From: Chaenocephalus aceratus
Lineage: Eukaryota > Chordata > Actinopteri > Perciformes > Channichthyidae
NCBI GenBank assembly: GCA_023974075.1
Contig: JAMFTG010000653.1
Location: 46,192-110,191 of the forward strand
Direction of reading: 5' to 3'
Length of the DNA stretch: 64,000 nt
Position 1 is the stretch's first letter. Every line of letters starts with the position of its first letter. The notes under the pieces were generated by a model. That model ran no database searches, was not told where the DNA came from, and saw only the letters and a list, made by a program, of their open reading frames with translations. The position numbers and the translations under genes are program-made. This document shows positions 23,353-34,856 of the stretch, in pieces.

Positions 23353-23626
23353 TTTGTTGGAAACCAAACAATTGTGTAGCTGTATTGAAGTCGGAGTGGA
23401 AACAGTAACATTTGGAGCGTTATGTTAGAATGAAACCGGTTGTGACTCACACATCTGATTCTGGGAGAAATGAGAGCGAGAGCTGCAGTCCTCCTGTCCT
23501 CACAACTCTTTGTGCGTTAACTCTAATTATTACGACTATAAAGTTACATGGAAAGACCACAAATAAGGAAAATGACACGCTGAACAATGAGAACAAAAAC
23601 GTCAACATCTGCTCGTTAAAGTATTT
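23353..23626. other. Non-coding part of copy A
   Basis: No feature is recognised between the minisatellite and the LINE tail. Confidence 0.35.
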
Positions 23627-24851
23627 TTTTATTTTATTTTATTTATCCAGGAATGTCCCATTGAGATACAAGATCTCTTCTTCCAGGGAGTCCTGACCAA
23701 CACGGCACACAACAAGTTTCAACATAAAACAAGGGCATTAAACAAAAAAAACATACAATTCAAATATAAATCCAGAAGGCCATTTGTGCAGTGGCAAGAA
23801 GCATACTCACATCAGCAACAGCATCAGGTACAGCTACATGTCTCATGAAGGGCTAATCGTAGCATACCTGTAAAAGCATGTACAGCAGGAAGTGCCTCGA
23901 GACAAAGTTTGACTTGCAGCGTATTCCATAGAAAGGAGCATAGTGGGAGAATGCAGCTTTACCTCTGACTGCATCAAAGGAACATTTAAAAGCTTCCCAT
24001 TGGCTGCTCGTCTGGTATTAAAAAAGCAAGTATAAAATGACAGAAGTCTGGAGATATATCAGGGCAGCTCACCTAGCAATGACTTAAGGATACAAATCAA
24101 CATGTGTGATTGTCTTCTTTGGTGCAGAGAGGACCGTCCTAAGGACTGATACAAAGTGCCGTGGTGGGTGTGAGAGCCTGCACCCGTTACAAAGCGTAGA
24201 GCAGTATGGTACGCAGAGTCCAGCTTTAAAGCAGGGAGGAAGAAGCATGCATATAGATCACATCGCCATAGTCTAATACAGACAGAAAGGAACTCTGCAC
24301 AATTCTCTTCCTGGCTTCAGACGGGAAACATTTCCTTAAACGAAAGAGAAAGCCCAGTTTAGGTCTAAGTTTTCTCAGTCGGTTCCCAATATGAACATCA
24401 AAGGCCATCTTTTCATCAATCCATATGCCCAGATATTTGTAGGATGCTACTTTGTCAAGGCATGTCCCTTCCAGTGTAAGAATCGGAGGGACAGCTGTAT
24501 TAGCTCGAGAGCGAGAGAAGGTCATGTACTTGGTCTTTTTTGCATTAAGGACCAGTCTTAGCCTGAGCAAGGAGTGTTGCAGTGTATTAAAAGCATCCTG
24601 TAGAAGCTCGATGGCCTGAGGTAGAGAGGAAGCCACTGTGTAAACAACTGTATCATCGGCGTATAAATGAAACCGTGCTGGGTTTATCCCATTTCCTAGT
24701 TCATTTATAAAGATGGAGAATAAGACAGGGGCCAAAATAGAGCCTTGTGGAACACCTTTGTTTACAGTACGAGCAGCTGAGGTGTAATCTTCTACTGAGA
24801 CACACTGAGTTCTTTCAGATAGTTTTTAAACCAGCTCAAAGCCATTTTGCC
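23627..24851 (-). pseudogene. LINE reverse transcriptase 3' half, copy A
   Basis: Minus-strand non-LTR retrotransposon. The frame includes VNKGVPQGSILAPVLFSIFI, the catalytic FHLYADDTVVYTVA and LVLNAKKTKYMTFSRSR. Then come KYLGIWIDEKMAFDVH and the distal LSVLDYGDVIYMHA. The 3' UTR ends with TTTATCCAGGAATGTCCCAT and an ATTTT-rich tail at 23627. A stop lies just after the satellite (ELV then TAA). Everything upstream of the YADD-containing half is missing because the copy ends in the minisatellite. A jockey/I-like clade is likely but not settled. Confidence 0.85.
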
Positions 24852-26070
24852 AAGACCTATGCAGCCAAGCCTATGCAGCCAAGCCTCTGCAGCCAAGCCT
24901 CTGCAGCCAAGACCTATGCAGCCAAGCCTCTGCAGCCAAGCCTCTGCAGCCAAGACCTATGCAGCCAAGCCTCTGCAGCCAAGCCTCTGCAGCCAAGACC
25001 TATGCAGCCAAGCCTCTGCAGCCAAGCCTCTGCAGCCAAGACCTATGCAGCCAAGCCTCTGCAGCCAAGCCTCTGCAGCCAAGACCTATGCAGCCAAGCC
25101 TCTGCAGCCAAGCCTCTGCAGCCAAGACCTATGCAGCCAAGACCTATGCAGCCAAGCCTCTGCAGCCAAGACCTATGCAGCCAAGACCTATGCAGCCAAG
25201 ACCTATGCAGCCAAGCCTCTGCAGCCAAGCCTCTGCAGCCTAGCCTCTGCAGCCTAGCCTCTGCAGCCTAGCCTCTGCAGCCAAGCCTCTGCAGCCAAGA
25301 CCTATGCAGCCAAGACCTATGCAGCCTAGCCTCTGCAGCCAAGCCTCTGCAGCCTAGCCTCTGCAGCCTAGCCTCTGCAGCCAAGACCTATGCAGCCAAG
25401 CCTCTGCAGCCAAGACCTATGCAGCCAAGCCTCTGCAGCCAAGACCTATGCAGCCAAGACCTATGCAGCCAAGCCTCTGCAGCCAAGACCTATGCAGCCA
25501 AGACCTATGCAGCCTAGCCTCTGCAGCCTAGCCTCTGCAGCCTAGCCTCTGCAGCCAAGCCTCTGCAGCCAAGACCTATGCAGCCAAGACCTATGCAGCC
25601 TAGCCTCTGCAGCCAAGCCTCTGCAGCCTAGCCTCTGCAGCCTAGCCTCTGCAGCCAAGACCTATGCAGCCAAGCCTCTGCAGCCAAGACCTATGCAGCC
25701 AAGCCTCTGCAGCCAAGCCTCTGCAGCCAAGCCTCTGCAGCCTAGCCTCTGCAGCCAAGCCTCTGCAGCCAAGCCTCTGCAGCCAAGACCTATGCAGCCA
25801 AGCCTCTGCAGCCAAGCCTCTGCAGCCAAGCCTCTGCAGCCAAGACCTATGCAGCCAAGCCTCTGCAGCCAAGCCTCTGCAGCCAAGCCTCTGCAGCCAA
25901 GACCTATGCAGCCAAGCCTCTGCAGCCAAGCCTCTGCAGCCAAGACCTATGCAGCCTAGCCTCTGCAGCCAAGCCTCTGCAGCCAAGCCTCTGCAGCCAA
26001 GACCTATGCAGCCAAGCCTCTGCAGCCAAGCCTCTGCAGCCAAGACCTATGCAGCCAAGACCTATGCAGC
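24852..26070. repeat. 14/15-bp minisatellite, long array (copy A)
   Basis: About 85 tandem units of two kinds: a 14-mer TGCAGCCAAGCCTC (variant TGCAGCCTAGCCTC) and a 15-mer TGCAGCCAAGACCTA, in irregular order. Long reading frames on both strands (up to 175 codons) are a by-product, because the units rarely contain stops. The array sits where the LINE should continue upstream. Confidence 0.97.
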
Positions 26071-26215
26071 GGCCTCGAAGGTGAGGAGCAGCACTTTGAA
26101 GTCGATGCTTAACGGGGAGCCAGTGGAGTCGTTGGAGAACCGGAGTGATGTGATTGATGAAAGGAGTTCTGGTGATGGTACGGGCGGCTGAGTTTCCCCG
26201 CTTAAAAGGCATGGC
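26071..26215 (-). pseudogene. LINE C-terminal fragment after the satellite
   Basis: The minus strand reads RTPFINHITPVLQRLHWLPV and, after a frame change, IDFKVLLLTFEA, the conserved region just after the reverse transcriptase in L2/Rex1-like elements. It is a different LINE from the one in copy A, so the satellite joins two unrelated sequences here. Confidence 0.7.
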
Positions 26216-26637
26216 ACGGTCCAGGAGGTTTCACTGGTTTCACTCGTGACCACAACTTGGTTTCTTTTGAGTTCTTCTTTACTTTCGTTGTTGCAGTCCA
26301 GCTTGTGTCGTAAGGTCGTAAGGTAAAGAACCTTAAATGAAAAATAAAAAATAATTACTGTAAATACAACGCACATCAAATAATACATGCTTTACATATA
26401 CTTTTTAGCACTTGTGAATATTCTTTTACTTTCTTAGTGTATTTTTATGAATTATGTTTTGAAACAGTTTTTAACGTATGCAGCCTCATTAAAAATGCAA
26501 ATGTCATAGACTGAATGTTTAGCAGTATTCAAACACCGTTTTTATCAATCGCGTTGCTTTAGCTTCAAACAGACAAATGACTTTAACCCTTTGGTCTCCT
26601 GTGAGGATTTCCAAGTTGACGTCACAGCTATGACCCA
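26216..26637. other. Spacer between the duplicated copies
   Basis: No gene or repeat is recognised. This stretch is not present to the left of copy A, so the two copies are not separated by simple head-to-tail junction sequence. Confidence 0.5.
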
Positions 26638-27016
26638 AGGGATAGCAACACTGCTTACTGCTGTGGGATTATTGCTCCTACGTCAAAAACTGATTCAAAT
26701 AAAGTATTATTATTTTAGATTAGGTAATTGTTCCGTTTGTAGACAAATCACACGATGTTCTCCCTTTGAGAACAAGACACTGAAAGACGCCTCAACGTGT
26801 GGACTGGCTGAGATTGCCTCACACAGGCATGCAATACAAAGAAGTTTCTTTTTTAGCATTCATTAAATAACCGCATGAAAAAGGAATAAAAGTGGAAATA
26901 GACTCAACATGTGTCGGAGATCAAGGAGCACACCTGCTATCGTATGAATGGAGCTTTGTGATCTACAGGGAAACATGGTTTTGATTCATTTCAAGTTCGT
27001 CGGGCCTAAAAGAACA

Positions 27017-28750
27017 TTAACTGTTTAGTTCTATAGAAAAAGGAACATCGAGCATGGTTTGAGTTTTACGGCTCGATGTATAAAGGACGTGTTCTTTGCC
27101 AATACGCACCGTGCTGTGTATCTTATACATGCAGGGCTTGTACCCTGTGAACGGCCCGATCGCTGTCTCGCTGGCCGTTTGTGGTTTATCCCCAGACTCT
27201 AAATATGTCTGACTAGTCAAAATAATTCTTTGCGGTGCCGGGAAAGAGAGAACACACCCTCTTATATACGCTTTAAAAGTCTCCCATAACAAAGTTGGTG
27301 AAACATCATCTTTATCATGTGTTTTGAAAAGCCTCTATATGCGTCTTAATGGTTTCACAAGATGGTTCCTTGTTAATAGTGGGGGGTCGAACCTCCAGGA
27401 GCCGTCTGTGACGCCTCCAGCGGTCTCAGTGCCATGGATACGGGACGGTGGTCAGATATGATAATATTGTGATATTTCGCATCATTAACCCCAGAGAAAG
27501 GTTTACCATCGAGTAGGAATCTATTCTGGTGTATACGTTGTGAGCTCGAGAGGGAGAGGAATATTCTCTACCTGTTGCATTTAAGGTTCTCCACACATCA
27601 CATAAGTTTGTGTTGTTGATGAATGACTTCAAAAAGCATTAGATGATGCTATTCTCTTAGTGCAGGGGTGTCAAACTCAATGTCATCGCGGGCCACATCA
27701 GCATTATGGCTGCACTCAAAGGGCCGGTTGTAACTTTAAGACGATATAAATATATAAAATAATATTACATTATTGCCTCTGCATTGGATTATTATCGGAT
27801 AGGGTAATAACTTCATAATTAACTACGTCTGAAAGCAGAAGTCTAGGGCAAATAATTGCAAGTCTCTTCAGTACGCATGTCACAAACCGAGATGCATTGT
27901 GGGACATGTAGTTTATGGGCAACGTGCTTCTGTAAAGTGAAATGTAACCGTATAATAAACATATTATATTCTTTGCAAGCTCTTGCGGGCCACATGAAAT
28001 GAAGTCGCGGGCCGGATTTGGCCCCCGGGCCTTGAGTTTGACACCCCTGTCTTAGTGGATGATCTGTCTGATACGCATCTAGGACCAGGTTAAAATCGCC
28101 TCCAATAATAAGATGTGTTGTCGAGATGTCGGGGTCAGGCTGAAGATCTCTCTGGATCGTCCCCGTTCGGACCATATGTGTTCAGTAATGTCGTTGGCAT
28201 AGTTTGTATCTCACCTGTGACCAGGATACATCTCCCCTCTGTGTCTGCAGAATGATTATAGCCACACCTCTAGCCTGTGCCGAAAACGTAGAATGATAAA
28301 CCTGATTTATCCATCGAGCCTTCATTTGATTGTGTGCTTTGTTATTTAAACGTGTCTCTTGTAAAAAAGTGATGTCTGCATGAAGCTGCCTGAGATGGGA
28401 CAGTCCATTGATCCTCTCCTTTACCTGTATCACCACTTATTGTATCTTTTGTCGCAGCCATACGGCATACAAGGGTCCCTTAGACTGTGTCTTTTGATGT
28501 AACCGCCACATCTCCCTCCAGTGATGTAACCGCAGTCACTGCTCCCCAGCCCAGCCTCAAATCTGCCCCCGTAAAAATGAAAGTAAACGGGAAGTGAAAA
28601 AACAAACCAAAACAGAAACATACATCTCCTCTGATCCGTTGAACTCTGCGGCGTGGGGCCGACCCTCCTCCCCAGACGTCCAAGTTCTCCTGCAGCTACA
28701 TATCCCCCAGTTCTTAATCACTCTCATACGGTCCGTCCACTGTTGCTCCA
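27017..28750 (-). pseudogene. L1-like LINE ORF2 5' part (endonuclease), copy B
   Basis: The same relic as at 15771-17500, with the same motifs (LHADITFLQET, GGDFNLVLDAY, NTNLCDVWRTLN, LWETFKAYIRG) and the same MITE interruption. One short insertion (GTGTCT near 28240) distinguishes it from copy A. The shared lesions show that the decay predates the duplication. Confidence 0.8.
27663..28049. mobile_element. hAT-type MITE in the L1 relic, copy B
   Basis: Counterpart of 16418-16810, starting CAGGGGTGTCAAACTCAATG and flanked by perfect TCTTAGTG octamers (27655-27662 and 28050-28057). Confidence 0.92.
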
Positions 28751-29746
28751 CCTTAACGATAAACCCAACACCACCACATAAGGTGTTCAGATAAGCTCAG
28801 CAAGTTATGGAACTGAGCCTTGCCCATGTGTAAGCGAAAGAAATAGGCTATTCAGATTGATTGTGCTTTGTTCTTTGTTAGGTCGGACTTGCAGGGTCCG
28901 TACGGGTGCTTGAAATGTCCTTTTCTTTAATTGTTCATCCTCGTGTGGAAGGCTATCACGAAACACACATGTGGTTGTTTATCTCATAAAGAACATCTGA
29001 TTTAATGTGAGGTAGGGAAATAATCATCTGAGTATATAAATATGTACTTTACAACAGCTGTGTGCAACGTGTTGTGAGGGACCCACAATCTATCTGTATG
29101 CCAGGGATGATGTGCAGCGAGGCGTCTCCCTGGGGAAGAGAACACCTGCATCTAGGTCCCTCTGCAGGTGCTTTAACTATGTTTTGATGATAATACTTTT
29201 GTACTTTTACTTGTAACATTTTGAATGCAGCACTTTTTATTGTAACCGAGTATTCCTACACTCTGGTACTTTTACTCAAGTACAAGACCTGAACTTCTCC
29301 CAAAAATATTTGTATCACTCACCAGAAAGCGTGGGATACACTGTGAACCTCTGTCGCCTGTCAGCGCAATTTACATGATGCCGTAAAACATATAACAAAG
29401 GGCGGTGCGGGCCGTCAGCAAACCGAGCCGGCTTTTCTACGCATCTGATTCATGTCATAAATCAGATTTTAGAAAAGTGTTTTAGCCAATCAAAATGAAA
29501 TATGCGGGACATCGTCTCAAAATGCTGTGCAATACGCCAATACCGCACAAAGCGGGACATCCGGTCACCCAGACGGCTGAGTGACCGCAGTGCAGAATCG
29601 CTGTATAGCTCAAATCTCCTAACAATGTTGTCCATTTTAGAAATAGGCCTATTATATGTACAGCCCTTAACATTCATTTTCTGGGCTCAATATGTGTCGT
29701 GGCTGTGCAAACAAATGGACCGTAGATACACGGATTGGCCGTCCTC
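28751..29746. other. Non-coding part of copy B
   Basis: Counterpart of 17501-18504, including the AAGTACTT-type MITE fragment near 29180-29300. No gene is seen. Confidence 0.5.
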
Positions 29747-29917
29747 ATCTGCGCTCTTATTTTGTAAGGTAACTTCCGGTAGCAGTTTTTCCATATTCTG
29801 TTTTCTATTGATTTAGTTTTTCTCAAAACAAAAAATAAAATCACTAGAAAACAGAAACATATTCATATTTTTCATATTCTGCTACCGGAAGTTGTCTTTC
29901 AAAATAAGAGCGCAGAT
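29747..29917. repeat. 171-bp inverted repeat, copy B
   Basis: Counterpart of 18505-18675 with the same arms (ATCTGCGCTCTTATTTTG and inverse). Confidence 0.85.
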
Positions 29918-30044
29918 CAGTCGTGTGTCTCTATCGTCTCTATCCATCCACGTGCTCGGAAGTAGAGGGTCAGTGCGGTGCTAGTTAATGGATCAATACG
30001 TAGTCTTTCGCCACAGTAAGAGAGTGTGTCTCAGAGAAGAAGAT

Positions 30045-30613
30045 ATGACGGCAGAAAAACTAAGCCGCATTTTTCAGGTAAAAATACAAATAATAAGAGA
30101 CAGACTACAATCAGGGCATTAGCTACGAGCTAACAGTACAGCTCTGTGCCTTCGTGAAGCCTGTTAGCCTAGTTGTTGGGGATTGTGCATCCTTGAAGTC
30201 CGCCTGAACCTGAATTATTATTATTATTATAAAGTGAATAATTATAATAATCACTGAATTTCGAGGTTCACCACTTGGTGAGGTTTCCTCAGTAGTCACA
30301 ATCATATATAAAGGTTTGGAAGTAACGGCTAGCACTAGGAGTTAATCGACTCATGATTGTTTTCGACAGGTCTCAAAGTCTGTATGTGAGCGATGACGCG
30401 AACGTGGCCTGGTTTCCTGGAGCATCAGGTGTTTTCGACTCCTATGATCTCACTCCCAGAGGTCACTATGAGGTCACGGTGAGGACCATGTCCCGCCATC
30501 AGCTTCAAGTAACATGGGCCAACGGTTTTCTTTCAACACCGGCAACTGCTTCTGCTAGTTCACCTGCACAGCGGGCTTCAGCCCCCCAAGGGCCACTCCA
30601 AAACATTTCAAAG
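30045..30613 (+). other. Exon-like segments, unknown product, copy B
   Basis: Counterpart of 18803-19371. Splice-like signals and the open frame of the 244-bp segment (30370-30613) are kept, with one amino-acid difference (SLYVSDD for SLYASDD). Confidence 0.35.
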
Positions 30614-31783
30614 GTAACCTTAAGGCGAGACACGGCAGGCAAACACATCGTTTTTCAAGTATTGGCCAATGTTGAGATGTTGTGCTACTTTGATTCTATA
30701 ACATGTTTTCTTTCAGGCTTTTGGAAGGAAAACGTACAAAATACACATTTAAGTGTTTATTTGACTTTAGTTTGTCTGTTTGCGTCCGTAGATTTCTCCT
30801 AACTTCACCAACAGTTAGCATTCTAACGTAACGTACCGCGACCGCTGTGTGCACCATGGCAACAGAGGTATCGCTGGAAAGCTCCGTCTCTCCTGCACGA
30901 TCTCATCAGATCCAAATATTGTAATTTCCTTTGTATCAGCAACCAATCGTGAAAGCACCAAGGGGTCTTAAACCAAGAAACGAAATCTCACTGGCTGGTG
31001 TCAACTTCTGACAACGTGATTCGTTCAGATGCGTCACGTGGTGTGCTAAAACACTTCCTGGTTAGCTTTCCGCTAGAAATTGAAATCTCAAAATGGCAAA
31101 AGAACGGCGAAAAAAACGTTCACAGAGAAGACGACAACAATTGTCACTTGCACGAAGCAAGATTATACAAAAAACAAATGACCCGAACATGAAATGCCTT
31201 CACGGAGTGCGTCGAGGCGCAAGCTGTCGTCCAGAGAACAGGAGGGTTCAGCTAGCGCCTCACTGCCATCTGTAAAGGTCGTTTTTTCTCCTACTCTGAG
31301 TCCGAAATTTCAACTTCAGTGGCACGTAGAGACACCAAACCTTCCAGTTATATTCCTATCAATATCATGAAGGCTTTTACAGAAGGGTTTGTTCATATAT
31401 CATTCATAGCCTGAATTGTACAACATTGTATTCCTAAATACATGTCGAAAATGGATATTTTAGGGCGGTTGACAGTATGTTCTGATTTATGGAGAGATAA
31501 AAAGAGATATCCAAAATCCCTTCTGTCAAAGCCTTAGATGCTAATATGACTACAAAATGAAACAAGAATTTTGAACCTGGCTTTATCCACAGTTCAGATT
31601 TCGATTCCTGAAATGTGTTAAAATATGTGCATATTTAATGAGATAATGGATAATTTGCATATTTAAACATGCTATTTCAGAAAACTTGTAATACAAAAGA
31701 CAATTGCCTTATTGTAAGTAATTAACTGGAGAAATGTCTAGCTGATACCTTTAAGTTAAAAAAATTACCCTATTCACCTGGGG
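30614..31783. other. Non-coding part of copy B
   Basis: Counterpart of 19372-20541. It holds the same short basic ORFs (30998-31275). Nothing further is recognised. Confidence 0.4.
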
Positions 31784-33013
31784 CAGGGGTCTGCAACCTT
31801 TTTGACCAAAAGAGCCATTTCGCTCCTTTTTTCCAAAAAATGTTTTGTCTGGAGCCCCAAAACATATTTCATAGTTTTTTATTGTTATATCAAACAAAAA
31901 CTACAGTTTTTTTGCATTTATTAGGCTATTTATCACATGATATAAAACTGTTAACCTCTAATAAGAAACAAAGAACTTTTATAAGGAGAATTAAAAATAA
32001 TACACAGGCCTACTTTAAAATAAATGAAACACAGCACTCGGGGAGTCCTCTGCACATTGGAAGGGGAAAAAAATATTATTAAAATGGGCCCACTTTGAAA
32101 TAAATGAAACATATATCTGCACCCTAAAAAGAGTTAAAGGTAGGGGAGGTAAGAATGGAGAAACCAGCTCGAGTGCGCTAGAATTTGAAAATACACAACC
32201 GGAAAAAATCTGCCACTTCCTTCAGACTTTCTCACAGAGCCCCTCCTCCAACACACAGGAACACACACACATGACCAATGAGGGCAGAGATCAGTGTGTG
32301 CCCAGACGGAAGGCTGACAGGCAGGTAGGCCATCCAGTTACTTCAGCCGGGCCGAGGCAGATGATTGGTCGTGCTTTTTACAGCGCTACGGCTTCCAGAG
32401 ATTAATTTTTGTATGTATTTATTGTCAAAGCATTTAATGTATTCATTGCTATCGGGACGTTAAGAGCATTCCATGGAATATAACAAGTGTTTCTGAAATA
32501 AATGACATACCCATTGAATGATGACTGAAGGTCGTCAGCTGGCTTCCTCTCCCGTGCTGTTCCTCGATACGTAAAGGCTGCACCACCGTTGATAACTTCT
32601 CTCTACATATCAGACATGCCGGTAAACCAGCATCGCTTGCTGTGAAAGCAGATAACTCTGTCCACGCAGAATTAAATCCAGTGTTCCTCCGGTACTTCTC
32701 TTTGATTTATCCATAGCTCGCTCATCGAGCCGGGGGTCAGGTTATTCGCCTCCAAGAAAAGGCGCTCGCGCGGGACCGTAGCAGGATGTGACGCATATTT
32801 TAGTTGACCTAATTAAAACCGTTTTGTTTTTTATTTATGTGTCACAGTATCACCTCAAAATACAAGATACGAAACATTTTCAACCATGCAACAACATAAA
32901 AATAGTCCTACAAATACTTTTATTTTATTTCCTTCTTATTTTTGTCTGAGCTCAAGGGAGCCAGAGCAGAGGGCTTAAAGCGCCGCATGCGGCCCGTGGG
33001 TTGCCGACCCCTG
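31784..33013. mobile_element. hAT element with ACCTGGGG TSD, copy B
   Basis: Counterpart of 20542-21764, with the octamer ACCTGGGG at 31776-31783 and 33014-33021. It holds the same TTAA-type MITE relic from 32138. Confidence 0.92.
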
Positions 33014-33194
33014 ACCTGGGGTGTCTCGCCTTAATAGCCTTAATTTTCGCTCAATTGTTTCCATCCATCCATCCATTTAGTGAAATCAATAAATAACTCA
33101 GCTAATTAGACACGATCAGAACAATACTTGACATACAAGATATGTAATGAAAAATTATATTAAATAAACGTAAGTAGCGTTTACAGTAACATAC

Positions 33195-33379
33195 CAGTTG
33201 TCCCGGCTCCCCTTCCCGTCAGAGGACCACCTCCTCTTCTGTGCCAGGTCAGACTTTATTTTATCTGTACAATCTCTCTCTGAGAAATGTATGTACAGAT
33301 TCCCTCCATCTGTCTGAAGGACTCCATCCTCCACTCTTCCCATACAAAGGATCCTATTGAGAGAGTGCGTTATGGACAT
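33195..33379 (-). other. Exon-like open segment, unknown, copy B
   Basis: Identical in protein sequence to 21946-22130, including the GTATGT donor. Confidence 0.35.
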
Positions 33380-33389
33380 GAGTAACCCG

Positions 33390-33770
33390 TCTATGATCGG
33401 GTTATTGGACTCTCCCGTTTATGTGTTTGCACATGTAAAAAAAACATATCCCGTTTATGATAAACCCGAATATGATTATCCAGGTTGCTAGCACTTAGCT
33501 TAGCTATTTTATCTACCTCTGGAACAGCCCAACTAGTTATATCTTCACTGTCGGGTCACTCATTACTGGATTAGCGAGATGCATGAGACGGATAAGGACG
33601 CTCCGTTTATTAGATATGCCGGTCTTCAGCTTACCGGTCATAGTGTGGAAACTGCTACACAATTCACAATACAACACTTTAAATGGAAGATCCCCATAGC
33701 CCCCACCCACCCAATGATTGGGCTATCAGTGATCGGCCCCAAAACCCCCTGATCGGTGCATCCCTAGTAT
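33390..33770. mobile_element. hAT-like relic, copy B
   Basis: Counterpart of 22140-22520, again ending at GATCGGTGCATCCCTA. Confidence 0.4.
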
Positions 33771-34225
33771 TTATCATGTAAACGGGTAATATGAATGTGG
33801 AACGGAACACACACTTTGGTCTAGGTTAGAACAGACCTGGAAAAAGTCCTGACAGCGGCCGCAGGTCCAGGGCGGCCAGCAGAGGCCCAGATGAGGAGGG
33901 TGTGGAGGCTTCCTCTCCACAAACCTCGTGACGCCCTTCCCTCTCAATGTTGCCCAGGCTACTTGGCAACAGGACCAGTCTTGGCAATTAGGTAAATGCT
34001 AGAGGGTGTCAGCTGCAAATACAATACAATGCTTTATTATTACGAGTGCTGTCAATAGATTACAATATTTAATCCGATTAATCACATTAACTAACATTCT
34101 GTGATTAATCCGATTAATCACAAGTTTAAAAGAAACATTTACGAAACAATGCAGGTGTGGAAGAATGAAATGCTAAAAGCAGTTCGAGATCAAGATGTGT
34201 TATCTTAGTTGTTTCTTTTCACTTT

Positions 34226-34582
34226 GGGGGGGGGGACAAGCAAACTGTCAAGGGGGGAGGGGTGCTGGCGAACTGTCAAGGGGGGGGGCTAGCGAACTGT
34301 CAAGGGGGGGGGGGGTGCTAGCGAACTGTCAAGGGGGGGGGCTAGCGAACTGTCAAGGGGGGGGGGCTAGCGAACTGTCAAGGGGGGGGGGCTAGCGAAC
34401 TGTCAAGGGGGGGGGTGCTAGCGAACTGTCAAGGGGGGGGTGCTAGCGAACTGTCAAGGGGGGGGGTGCTAGCAAACTGTCAAGGGGGGGGGTGCTAGCA
34501 AACTGTCAAGGGGGGGGGGTGCTAGCAAACTGTCAAGGGGGGGGTGCTAGCGAACTGTCAAGGGGGGGGGGTGCTAGCGAAC
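34226..34582. repeat. G-run minisatellite, 13 units, copy B
   Basis: Counterpart of 22976-23352. Unit number and G-run lengths differ, showing change after duplication (or between haplotypes). Confidence 0.95.
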
Positions 34583-34856
34583 TGTTTGTTGGAAACCAAA
34601 CAATTGTGTAGCTGTATTGAAGTCGGAGTGGAAACAGTAACATTTGGAGCGTTATGTTAGAATGAAACCGGTTGTGACTCACACATCTGATTCTGGGAGA
34701 AATGAGAGCGAGAGCTGCAGTCCTCCTGTCCTCACAACTCTTTGTGCGTTAACTCTAATTATTACGACTATAAAGTTACATGGAAAGACCACAAATAAGG
34801 AAAATGACACGCTGAACAATGAGAACAAAAACGTCAACATCTGCTCGTTAAAGTAT

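Larger units (their letters stand above)
15392..24866 (+). repeat. Segmental duplication, copy A
   Basis: From AGGGATAGCAACACTGC (15392) onward this segment is repeated from 26638, base for base apart from scattered substitutions and small indels. The offset between copies drifts only from 11246 to 11227 bp over 9.5 kb. The homology runs into the 14/15-bp minisatellite. The sequences left of 15392 and of 26638 are unrelated. Copy A ends in the long satellite array and then joins an unrelated LINE fragment. Confidence 0.95.

Noticed and set aside
24747..26191. Long ORFs of PLQPSLCSQ / LGCRGLAAEAW repeats on both strands
   Set aside because: Produced by the 14/15-bp minisatellite, which has few stops in any frame. 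Not a protein gene.
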